From IMG/VR virus record IMGVR_UViG_3300038410_000025, positions 1 to 48,341 of that record: a DNA stretch of 48,341 nt; one strand, given 5' to 3'. This DNA is from a virus. A program made the position numbers and the translations under genes. Numbering within the stretch: the first letter of the stretch is position 1; each line of letters begins with the position of its first letter. The notes below the pieces were generated by a model that made no database searches, was not told the origin of the DNA, and saw only the letters and a list, made by a program, of their open reading frames with translations. Shown here one piece after another: positions 8,833 through 15,894 of this stretch.

Positions 8833-9267
8833 TCACGTTTTATGTTTCTTGTTGCCGCAACACGCGTTTAGCGACTGCAACTCAACACGAAGGGCCTCCC
8901 TCCTGGCGACAATCTCTGGAGGGACGCGCCTCCTTGAGGGGTTGAGAATCGCAGTCCTCCTGAACTCCAGGCCAAGTTCAGCCTGACGCCGCTTGATTCG
9001 AAGGTAGGGAAACACCGCCGCAAGAAATTCTCCAACCGCGTTCGTCTTAATGATCCACTGGTAAACTGCGGTCTGTGCGGGCGGTTTGGAGTTGCGATAT
9101 ACTCCTCCTCCGAACATGGACTGGATCCACTCCAATGTAGTGCGGCTTTGATTCGTGATACCAACCAGCACCACATAGGAGTTCGTACATTTGGCGTTAC
9201 GGCAGATGGACACATGTCCTTCGCCGTCGAATAATCCAGCCACGTAAGCAACGTCAGTCTCTGTCAA
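8833..9267 (-). CDS. Free-standing LAGLIDADG homing endonuclease
   Basis: 144 aa, single motif. Residues 8-17 read YVAGLFDGEG, matching the LAGLIDADG helix with the acidic metal ligand at E16. A beta section (YVVLVGITNQSRTTLEWIQS, VYQWIIKTNAVGEFLAAVFP) and a basic tail (YLRIKRRQAELGLEF, RRRVPPEIVARRE) follow. Single-motif enzymes act as homodimers, cutting a long asymmetric site to spread their own gene. No in-frame ATG or GTG precedes the motif; TTG 9267 with AAGGA upstream is the probable start. It sits between two structural genes and is unrelated in sequence to the terminase intein. Confidence 0.88.
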   Translation of the reverse strand: MTETDVAYVAGLFDGEGHVSICRNAKCTNSYVVLVGITNQSRTTLEWIQSMFGGGVYRNSKPPAQTAVYQWIIKTNAVGEFLAAVFPYLRIKRRQAELGLEFRRTAILNPSRRRVPPEIVARREALRVELQSLNACCGNKKHKT

Positions 9268-9282
9268 GGTGCACTAGATCCT

Positions 9283-9774
9283 TCAATTGCGGTACACGAC
9301 CCAGGCGCGGATATCGCCTACGCTCGGATTCGCGCCGTCCCGCCCGTCGGCCAGCAGATCCAGGCCAGCGGGGAAGTTGATGCCCTTGGGAAAGACGTGG
9401 GGCCAGAACTCCTCGGTGCCCGCCGTGGCACACGCCGGGATCTGGTAGACCCACAGGTCATCGTTGTCGAGGATGGCCGTCTGGTCGAAGTCCCCGGCCG
9501 CGGTGTCTGTCATACAAAAGAAGTCCCGCTCGGCGTCGGCGCTGATGCTGCCGATGAGCAGGCCGTACACGTCAACCGCCGTGGCGGAAATGACGCTGGT
9601 GGCCTCCACCACGCTGGCGTCGTATCCCAACTGCCAGTCGGTCTGGTCCTTGAGGTTGGTGGACAACATCACCTCTTTCATCTGCTTGACCCAGAGGGCC
9701 ACGGACTGGTCGGCCCCCGCGAGACTGCTGGCGATGGCCTCCAGATCCGGGATGATCACATGCGGAGCTGGCAT
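9283..9774 (-). CDS. Putative head decoration or minor capsid protein
   Basis: 163 aa. ATG 9774 is chosen for AAGGAAAACGCA upstream. It opens with APHVIIPDLEAIASSLAGADQ, then LWVKQMKEVMLSTNLKDQ, and ends in a Trp/Phe-rich section (GTEEFWPHVFPKGINFPAGLD) and VGDIRAWVVYRN. It lies two genes downstream of the coat gene, where decoration or head-completion proteins are common. No family recognised. Confidence 0.6.
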   Translation of the reverse strand: MPAPHVIIPDLEAIASSLAGADQSVALWVKQMKEVMLSTNLKDQTDWQLGYDASVVEATSVISATAVDVYGLLIGSISADAERDFFCMTDTAAGDFDQTAILDNDDLWVYQIPACATAGTEEFWPHVFPKGINFPAGLDLLADGRDGANPSVGDIRAWVVYRN

Positions 9775-9840
9775 TGCGTTTTCCTTGCCCTCGCCCACTG
9801 GGGTACTTAGGCGTCGGCCCGGGTCCAGGCACTCATGGGG

Positions 9841-10449
9841 TTAGACTCTGACGTACGCTCGGTGCGTGGCCTGACCCTCTGGGCCAGGCAAGTCCACGTA
9901 GTTGGGAATAGACTCCGTGTCGAACAGTTCCTTGCCGGGCTTCGTGTCCGTGGGCTTCAGGAACTCCGGTTCCGCCTCTGCTTCGACGTACTCCGGAACG
10001 TACACCGCGTTGCCCAACGGATCGGACTCGCTCTCCACCTTGTTGAACCGCACCAGCGCCCACCCCGGCCCCAAGGCCAAGGCGCGCTCGGCGGTCAATT
10101 GGCCTCCTGACATCCGCCGGAGGGTGCCCGGAATGATGCTGTGGGCCCGGATGTGCTCGGCGGTCGCGGTCGGCAAGAGCCGTACCTGATGCGGCTGGAA
10201 GGTGATCGGGCGCCCGTCAAAGAACAGTTCATACGTCTCGTTCGTCCGGTTGTAGACGTACCGTTGCCCTTCGGTTTCCGGGACGGTGTATTTCCCCTCG
10301 GCCTTGCGTTCCTCAGACATGAATTCCTCCTTGGTCGGCAGGACCGAGGCTGCACGGGGAGTGCGGGCCGCCTTCTCACACCGCCGGCACAAGCCGCTTC
10401 GCTTGCCTTGGGCGCTCATGATCGACGTGCCGCACTCCCGACAGTGCAT
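9841..10449 (-). CDS. Head-region protein with N-terminal zinc ribbon and internal start
   Basis: 202 aa from ATG 10449 (GGAGGCGGTGACTG upstream). Residues 3-24 carry CxxC...CxxC (CREC, CRRC), a mini zinc ribbon. A second ATG in the same frame at 10320 (residue 44) is preceded by an ideal AAGGAGG, so a 159-aa form without the ribbon is probably made too. The shorter form contains YELFFDGRPITFQPHQVRLL and an acidic C-terminus (PEYVEAEAEPEFLKPTDTKP). It follows the coat gene directly, which suggests a head-assembly role. Function unknown. Confidence 0.7.
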   Translation of the reverse strand: MHCRECGTSIMSAQGKRSGLCRRCEKAARTPRAASVLPTKEEFMSEERKAEGKYTVPETEGQRYVYNRTNETYELFFDGRPITFQPHQVRLLPTATAEHIRAHSIIPGTLRRMSGGQLTAERALALGPGWALVRFNKVESESDPLGNAVYVPEYVEAEAEPEFLKPTDTKPGKELFDTESIPNYVDLPGPEGQATHRAYVRV

Positions 10450-10465
10450 CAGTCACCGCCTCCGA

Positions 10466-11752
10466 CTAGATCACGTGAAGTGCCACGAGGTCACAGCTGA
10501 TGTTGGTCAACCGCCACAGGCGATTGGGCCGCTCGGCTGCGAACTGCTCGAAGCACCGGAAGTACGCATCCCAGGTATCCACGGCGGTCGTGCTGGCCTT
10601 GAACATGTTGCCGTCGCGGTCGGCCCATCCCATGGGTCCTGGGTAGTGCTTGAGGTCTCGGGTATCCAGGCCGAACATCTGCCCGTACGGGGCGTCCGGA
10701 TCCTGGTAGATCGGGATGGGACCGAACTTCAGGCCGGTCTGAGCGTACGCGCGCGCGCCCGCCGCCTTGGTCCCGAGGTTGGGACTCTGGAGGTCGCCAG
10801 CGGTGTACCGCCGGTCCATCTCCGCGATCCGGAGGTAGGACCGCTTCACCGCTGACTCCACCCAGATTTCGTTCGTGATGGCCCCGCCGACCTTGTGGGC
10901 CGCATCACACGCCCGCTGGATCACGTCGGCAGAGAGCGCCCCACCGACCGAGATGACGTGGGCGTTCAGGACCGGGAACGTGGTCCGCGACAGGCCGAAG
11001 TAGATGTTGACGCTGCCGCCGTTATCCACCATGCCGTCCAACCCCATCGGCGGATGCGCCCATTCGGTGTTGCCTATCGTGAGGGTGCCGGTCGTCTGGA
11101 CGCACTTGACCACAAAGTCGTTGTCGGTCCAGGTCACGGCAGCCGTGGTGGTGAATGTCGAAGCGGTGGGAACGGCATTCACCTCGTACGCCACCGCCTG
11201 CCGGAGGGAACCGCCCGGCGTCACTGCCGACACCCAGTCGCCCACGTTGATGAACCGCGTCCCGTCATCCGCCCCGGCGATGCCGCCCGGAGAATCCACG
11301 GTCACGGTGGTGGTGGTCGCGGCGCCGTTACAGAGCGCCAGGACGCCGCGCCCGTTGCCCCACAGGGCCCGGTTGCGCCGGATCCGCAGACCCTCTTGCA
11401 GGTCGGAAATGTGAATCTCCAGGGCATCCCCGAAGGCCGCCTCGTTGCTGCGCGAGGCGTTGAGCAGTTGCTCGGTGAGTTCCATCGCGTGATGGTAGTA
11501 CCGCTCCGGGATTACCAGATTCTGGATCTCGACCGCCCCGGCTACCGGAGGTGCACCACCTTCTGCGGTGTAGTAGCCGCCCCGGTTGCGGTTGACCTTG
11601 ATCCCCCGGAGCTTGGCCCGCCCGAGAATCGCGGAGGCGGTGCCCTTGCTGAAACTGTCAAAGAGCGGGGTTTCGGCGTTCAGTTGCGGCACGATGCCGG
11701 GTTCCACCTCGTCTCTGAGGAGGTCACCAACTGTGCTGGTATTTGCTGGCAT
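10466..11752 (-). CDS. Major capsid protein (coat)
   Basis: 428 aa, placed right after a scaffold-like gene and downstream of the portal, the canonical order for the coat. It begins with a short N-arm (TVGDLLRDEVEPGIVPQLN), then an E-loop-like basic section (LRGIKVNRNRGGYYTAEGG), VIPERYYHHAMELTEQLL, an inserted beta domain (about residues 130-225), and a C-terminal half with LSADVIQRACDAAHKVGG and a receptor-like RIAEMDRRYTAGDLQ. The order fits the HK97 fold of P22-like coat proteins with an inserted domain. Family membership is inferred from context and layout. Confidence 0.82.
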   Translation of the reverse strand: MPANTSTVGDLLRDEVEPGIVPQLNAETPLFDSFSKGTASAILGRAKLRGIKVNRNRGGYYTAEGGAPPVAGAVEIQNLVIPERYYHHAMELTEQLLNASRSNEAAFGDALEIHISDLQEGLRIRRNRALWGNGRGVLALCNGAATTTTVTVDSPGGIAGADDGTRFINVGDWVSAVTPGGSLRQAVAYEVNAVPTASTFTTTAAVTWTDNDFVVKCVQTTGTLTIGNTEWAHPPMGLDGMVDNGGSVNIYFGLSRTTFPVLNAHVISVGGALSADVIQRACDAAHKVGGAITNEIWVESAVKRSYLRIAEMDRRYTAGDLQSPNLGTKAAGARAYAQTGLKFGPIPIYQDPDAPYGQMFGLDTRDLKHYPGPMGWADRDGNMFKASTTAVDTWDAYFRCFEQFAAERPNRLWRLTNISCDLVALHVI

Positions 11753-11756
11753 CTAC

Positions 11757-12572
11757 TCATCCTCCCTTGGCGTTCACCTCTCGCAACCGGGCCCGGAAGC
11801 GTTGCATGCCTTCCGCGACACTTTGGGCCGGCGCGGGTGGCTTGTTGTCTGCGGTGCCACCTCCAGAGCCGTGTGGCTTCGGCAGGTGACCCAGCTTTTC
11901 TTTGTCACGTTGGACTTGAGCGTCCGCTTTGCGAGCGTTGACGGTGCCGATGTCGTCAAAGTAGGCTTTGGCTGCTTTCCGGATGGCGGCCTCTGGGTTG
12001 CGCCAATATTTGAGATGGAGACGACGATCCCCCTTGATCTCGTTGGCGAATCGCTTGGACCACTTCACCAGCGAGGCGTCATCCGTGGGCAGGCCGTATT
12101 CCTTCAACACCTCCACCGTGGCTTCCAGTGCGTCTTCCTCCAGGCCCTCCTGCATGGCCTGTTGCGTCTCGTATGCCTGCTCGCCCTTGGCGATGCCGTC
12201 GTCAAGATCGCGGATTTCGGCCTTGGCCCTGGCTCGGAGCGATTCGAGCCGCTTCTGCTCCTCAGATTTCGGTTCGCCCGGTTGACGGGCTTCCTCCATC
12301 CGTTCGATCCGGTCGTTGATCTGATCGAGTTTCTGGACCTGAGCGCCGCGCTGGGCCGCGATCTCTTCCGGAGTGCCGAACTTCTCGTACGCCGACAGTC
12401 GCTCCTTCATGGTCCGCCGCTCGTCGAGGAGCTTGTTGAACCGCTCCTTCGTCTCCGCCTTCGCATCGGCGGGAAGCGTCAACTCCTGGTCAACTTGCGG
12501 CTGGACCGTTGTGGTTGTGGACGGGTCAACCGGTGTCACGTCCGTGGTGGTGGTACCGTCTTCTCCTGGCAT
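11757..12572 (-). CDS. Scaffolding protein
   Basis: 271 aa, start ATG with AAGGAGTGAGTC. Thr-rich N-terminus (TTTTDVTPVDPSTTTTVQP), then long charged coiled coils (KERFNKLLDERRTMKERLSA, QKLDQINDRIERMEEARQ, KAEIRDLDDGIAKGEQAY) and a basic C-terminal helix (SVAEGMQRFRARLREVNAKG). Highly charged helical composition with a basic end and position just before the coat gene are the standard marks of a podoviral scaffold that guides procapsid assembly and binds the coat through its C-terminus. Confidence 0.8.
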   Translation of the reverse strand: MPGEDGTTTTDVTPVDPSTTTTVQPQVDQELTLPADAKAETKERFNKLLDERRTMKERLSAYEKFGTPEEIAAQRGAQVQKLDQINDRIERMEEARQPGEPKSEEQKRLESLRARAKAEIRDLDDGIAKGEQAYETQQAMQEGLEEDALEATVEVLKEYGLPTDDASLVKWSKRFANEIKGDRRLHLKYWRNPEAAIRKAAKAYFDDIGTVNARKADAQVQRDKEKLGHLPKPHGSGGGTADNKPPAPAQSVAEGMQRFRARLREVNAKGG

Positions 12573-12638
12573 GACTCACTCCTTCCGGATGGCGAATCCC
12601 GGTACGCCGTGATCCGTGCCGATGGGCGAGGTCGGCGT

Positions 12639-12812
12639 TCAGCCCTTGGGACGGAGGGTGCGATACGGATTCCCCGCACCCTTGGTGCTCGCGTACTTGT
12701 GCAACTCCTCTTTGCCCATCTTCAGCAGGCCGCGATTCCGCTTGTAGAGCTTGCCCGGCTCGTGCTCGGCAATCGCGGCCGCAACGCGCTGTTTTCTGCT
12801 GACTGCTGGCAT
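12639..12812 (-). CDS. Small basic protein beginning MPAVSRKQ (DUF3008-like)
   Basis: 57 aa, ATG after GGGAGG. It opens with MPAVSRKQRVAAAIAEHEPG and continues KLYKRNRGLLKMGKEELHKYA. The opening resembles small phage proteins grouped as DUF3008, whose function is unknown. It is the first gene after a strong terminator and precedes the scaffold gene. Confidence 0.7.
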   Translation of the reverse strand: MPAVSRKQRVAAAIAEHEPGKLYKRNRGLLKMGKEELHKYASTKGAGNPYRTLRPKG

Positions 12813-12826
12813 CGCTGCATTCCTCC

Positions 12827-12872
12827 CGAAAACAAAAAGCCCCAGCCGCCTCGCAATGAGGCAGTTGGGGCT
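12827..12872 (-). terminator. Rho-independent terminator between portal and capsid modules
   Basis: Arms 12838-12852 and 12858-12872 form a 15-bp stem with two mismatches and a 5-base loop. On the minus strand the stem is followed by TTTTTGTTTT. It should stop or reduce read-through from the terminase/portal genes into the scaffold and coat genes. Confidence 0.85.
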
Positions 12873-12904
12873 CGTCTGTACGGTGACCCGTTATTTAGTT
12901 GTGA

Positions 12905-13045
12905 CTACTTCGCCAGCAACTTCTCCTTCACTTCCGCGTTGAGGATGCGTCCCTCAGAGACGTTCAGGGCAATCTGGCCCGTCTTCCGTTGCTCCACCCA
13001 TTCCTTGATCCGCTGATAGATGTTCATGGGAATCGGGTCGCTCAC
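12905..13045 (-). CDS. Small hypothetical protein after the portal gene
   Basis: 46 aa, GTG start at 13045 preceded by GAGGAGCGACTGACA. Sequence includes MNIYQRIKEWVEQRKTGQIA and ends EVKEKLLAK. Amphipathic and charged. It starts just downstream of the 73-aa gene and is the last gene before the terminator. No family recognised. Confidence 0.65.
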   Translation of the reverse strand: MSDPIPMNIYQRIKEWVEQRKTGQIALNVSEGRILNAEVKEKLLAK

Positions 13046-13047
13046 TG

Positions 13048-13269
13048 TCAGTCGCTCCTCGGCAACTGCACCAAGAACACGGAATTATCGTCGTGCGGTT
13101 CAGGCTGTCCATTGGCCAGAGCAACCGCATTCTCAATGATCTGCGATTCGGTCAGGCGCAATTCCGGCCAATCCACCTTGACGGGAACCACGACGTAGGC
13201 CCCCGGGATGTGGGGGCTGCCATTACGGGTGGCCTTGATTGCCTCTGCTGGAATCACAATCACGCGCAT
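13048..13269 (-). CDS. Small hypothetical protein overlapping the portal stop
   Basis: 73 aa, ATG overlapping the portal TGA (ATGA), so translation is probably coupled. Begins MRVIVIPAEAIKATRNGSPH, then a beta stretch YVVVPVKVDWPELRL and a helix TESQIIENAVALANGQ. No family recognised. Confidence 0.65.
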   Translation of the reverse strand: MRVIVIPAEAIKATRNGSPHIPGAYVVVPVKVDWPELRLTESQIIENAVALANGQPEPHDDNSVFLVQLPRSD

Positions 13270-15563
13270 TATGCGTTTCCCGCCGTTACACCGCTCATCA
13301 TGTCCGGAGAGGCGTCCTGTCGCTCCTCATCGAGCACTGACTCCTCATCCGTTGGAGGCCCGCCGTTCTTCCCGCCTCCGCCACCCCCGCCCGGGCCGGC
13401 TCCACCGATACGCGGAGGATTCTGACCGGCGCCCGCCATCTGATTCAGGATGTCTTCGCGCATGGCCTGGTAGTGCAGTTGCGCGCGAAGGACGATGGCT
13501 TGCTGCCTCCACGGTTCCAGGGACTCGAATTCCTCATCCTTGATGTAGTTGGTCAAGACGTTCAAGTGAATCGCATGGTTGTCGAACGGGTATGGAGCTG
13601 GCGGAAGCTGGCCCGGATCTGGCGCCTGGATCATCTGATCCAATACCCGTCCCGCCCGTTCGTAATCCCGATTGTAGTCCGGCATGAGTTCTGGGATCCT
13701 GAGGGCCCGGAGACCCAGGAAGCGTTGCTGGGGATCGAATGGGTTGATGAATCCCATTTGGGTGCCCTGGGCGATCCGAGCCGTCTTCGCCACCATCGTC
13801 ATGGGCCAACCCTGGCCCACGTCCACGTCGATATCGACGCCCCCGATCATCTGCGATTTGTTGAACGTCTTGGTCGCCCACCGCCCGATACCGAGGCTGA
13901 GGGTGCGCTCCTCGTCGGCGTACTCCCGCCAGATGTTGATCCCCTGCCGCGACACCTCGGCCCATCCCGTGGCCCAGTTCGCGAAGGCATTGCTTTGCCC
14001 CTGCGAGGCCCGCTCGTCCAGAAGTTGGAGGGCAGCGTAGGCGCTGACGCCCCGTGGGGCCTCCCCCCGGGAGACCTCGTAACTCCCGAAGACCTCGTCG
14101 ATCTCGGCCTTCCGGATGGCCCGGTACTGGTAGATGTCGGCGGCCACCATCACGCCCTGCGCTCGCTCCGGCTTGTGACCGGTGGCGAGGGGGTTGTAGC
14201 GGATGTAGACGCCTCCCGGGTCTCCGGAGATTCGCTTCGGGTCAGATCCGTGAGGGATCAGCCACACCGCGTTGCTCATGGCGCGGTGGTGGTTCTTGAT
14301 GTAGAAATCGAGTTCATTCAACTCCCGTTGCAGCGGCGTCACGTCGTCACAGCGGGTGCTCGCCAGGGCGCGGCCCGGCACCTGATCGAACTCGATATGG
14401 GCCACGTTGAGCATGGGTTCGCCCCGCTCGTCATGGTAGGGGTATGGGATGCCGCTCGCCACAGGCTGCCCTGCGTCATCGAAGGCAATCGGCGCGATCT
14501 TATCGCCAACGATCTCGGCGTAGATGCCGCCAGGGGCCTTCTCCGGGTGCGGACGGATCCAGAGGCGCTCCACCAGGGCGCGCTGTCCAGATGCCTCCGT
14601 GACACCGGAGAGGCCGCCGGACCCGAAGGCGGAGAAGGCGAGACTGTCGTAGAGGACGGCCAGGTTGTCGTTGTAGCGGGAGTACGTGACGTTCTCCGCG
14701 AACTCCTCTCCGTACCGCTCGGAGATCCACGCCCGATCGCGCGTGCGGGCGATGCGGACGTACGGACTCTTATGGAACCGTTCCGCCTGGGGGTCGAACC
14801 GCACGGTGAAGACGTTTTCCAGTTCAACCGAATGCCGGCCACGTGGATACGCAATCCCCATGGGCTGCCCGGGTCCGAACACGTCTGATCCGATCTGTCC
14901 GGGTCCGACGGCCATCTCGAATCGAGGGCGGGTCACGGTGGTTGGCGTCGGCTGCCCGGTCATCGTGTCGGGTTGGACGGATACCTCCGAGGACTGGCAA
15001 TATGGACACAGACCACCGACCTCTTCGATGTCCTTCGGCATCGCGACCTGACCGCATCCGAGACACCGACGAGCCTGGATGAACCGAGTCCCGGTCTCCG
15101 GGCTGTTGTCATACATGCTGACTACGAAGACATTGCCAGTCGTGGCGAGCCACCGGGCCGCCAGCGGCTTGAGGTCTGCCACTCGCGTTTCCTTCTCGAT
15201 GGCCAGGTTGACCCGATCCGCAACCGAGGCGGCCACGTAGTCGGCATCCTGGTTGCTGCCGGGGGACCACGTGAGCGGCGGCTTGAACCCAACGAGCTTG
15301 CTGGCCAAGTCGTTGATGAGCGGCTTGATCCGGTTCGTCACCGGCCGCGGTGGGGTATCCTTGGAGAGTCCCAGGGGGCGCCAGGCACGGATATTGCTGC
15401 TGTACGTCCACCACTGGAGCTGGCCGCCAATGAACATGAGGATGTTCTCTTGGGCCTGCCGCTCGATGGCGTTCCAGAACGTGAGGTTGGCCTGCCCGAC
15501 ATCCTTGGCGTACCGCAGGATGCCGTCGATGTCCTGGTAGCCGTTCGGGTATTCAAACGCCAT
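13269..15563 (-). CDS. Portal protein, P22-type, with inserted zinc ribbon
   Basis: 764 aa, the size of the large P22-like portals. Typical opening (LTFWNAIERQAQENILMFIGG, then RPVTNRIKPLINDLASKLVG), central GTRFIQARR, then RCDDVTPLQRELNELDFYIK, helical DIYQYRAIRKAEIDEVFGSY, and a Gly/Pro-rich C-terminus (GGAGPGGGGGGGKNGG). It forms the dodecameric DNA gate at one capsid vertex. Between about residues 167 and 190 two CxxC pairs (CLGC, CPYC) make a zinc ribbon within the otherwise ordinary portal. The start ATG lies inside the end of the upstream gene; AGGGGC precedes it. Confidence 0.88.
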   Translation of the reverse strand: MAFEYPNGYQDIDGILRYAKDVGQANLTFWNAIERQAQENILMFIGGQLQWWTYSSNIRAWRPLGLSKDTPPRPVTNRIKPLINDLASKLVGFKPPLTWSPGSNQDADYVAASVADRVNLAIEKETRVADLKPLAARWLATTGNVFVVSMYDNSPETGTRFIQARRCLGCGQVAMPKDIEEVGGLCPYCQSSEVSVQPDTMTGQPTPTTVTRPRFEMAVGPGQIGSDVFGPGQPMGIAYPRGRHSVELENVFTVRFDPQAERFHKSPYVRIARTRDRAWISERYGEEFAENVTYSRYNDNLAVLYDSLAFSAFGSGGLSGVTEASGQRALVERLWIRPHPEKAPGGIYAEIVGDKIAPIAFDDAGQPVASGIPYPYHDERGEPMLNVAHIEFDQVPGRALASTRCDDVTPLQRELNELDFYIKNHHRAMSNAVWLIPHGSDPKRISGDPGGVYIRYNPLATGHKPERAQGVMVAADIYQYRAIRKAEIDEVFGSYEVSRGEAPRGVSAYAALQLLDERASQGQSNAFANWATGWAEVSRQGINIWREYADEERTLSLGIGRWATKTFNKSQMIGGVDIDVDVGQGWPMTMVAKTARIAQGTQMGFINPFDPQQRFLGLRALRIPELMPDYNRDYERAGRVLDQMIQAPDPGQLPPAPYPFDNHAIHLNVLTNYIKDEEFESLEPWRQQAIVLRAQLHYQAMREDILNQMAGAGQNPPRIGGAGPGGGGGGGKNGGPPTDEESVLDEERQDASPDMMSGVTAGNA

Positions 15564-15894
15564 CGGCTGCCCCTGGGAGGACCGCCCCGATGCCGTGCTT
15601 CACCATGTCGGCCTCGATCCTGGCCACTTCCTCCGGGTCCTCCCGCAACGGGTCCTCGTACTCCGGGGGACTCGGCAACGGCGTGATGGGCGGCACCCCT
15701 CGTACTGCCAAGAGTGCGTCCACGGCGTTGTCGGCCCGCTGGCGCTCGTGTACACGCTCCTCGTCCACCCGTTTCAGGGTCGCTTGCAGTTCCTCCAGAC
15801 GGTCGCGGAGTTGTTCTGCTTCGGCGGCATAGGAGGCACACCGTTGCAATGCCAATTCGTATTCCTCACGGTCCTTGCCGGTCAAGAGCCTCAT
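15553..15894 (-). CDS. Small coiled-coil protein between terminase and portal
   Basis: 113 aa, ATG overlapping the terminase stop (ATGA). Residues 1-60 form a charged coiled coil (ALQRCASYAAEAEQLRDRLE, LQATLKRVDEERVHERQRAD). A Pro-rich linker (PPITPLPSPPEYEDPL) and a short C-terminal helix follow. Possible packaging or portal-associated factor; function unknown. Confidence 0.65.
   Translation of the reverse strand: MRLLTGKDREEYELALQRCASYAAEAEQLRDRLEELQATLKRVDEERVHERQRADNAVDALLAVRGVPPITPLPSPPEYEDPLREDPEEVARIEADMVKHGIGAVLPGAADGV

Noticed and set aside
7302-8945. 547-codon plus-strand open frame
   Set aside because: Low-complexity translation (many R, H, G, V) opposite several minus-strand virion genes; shadow.
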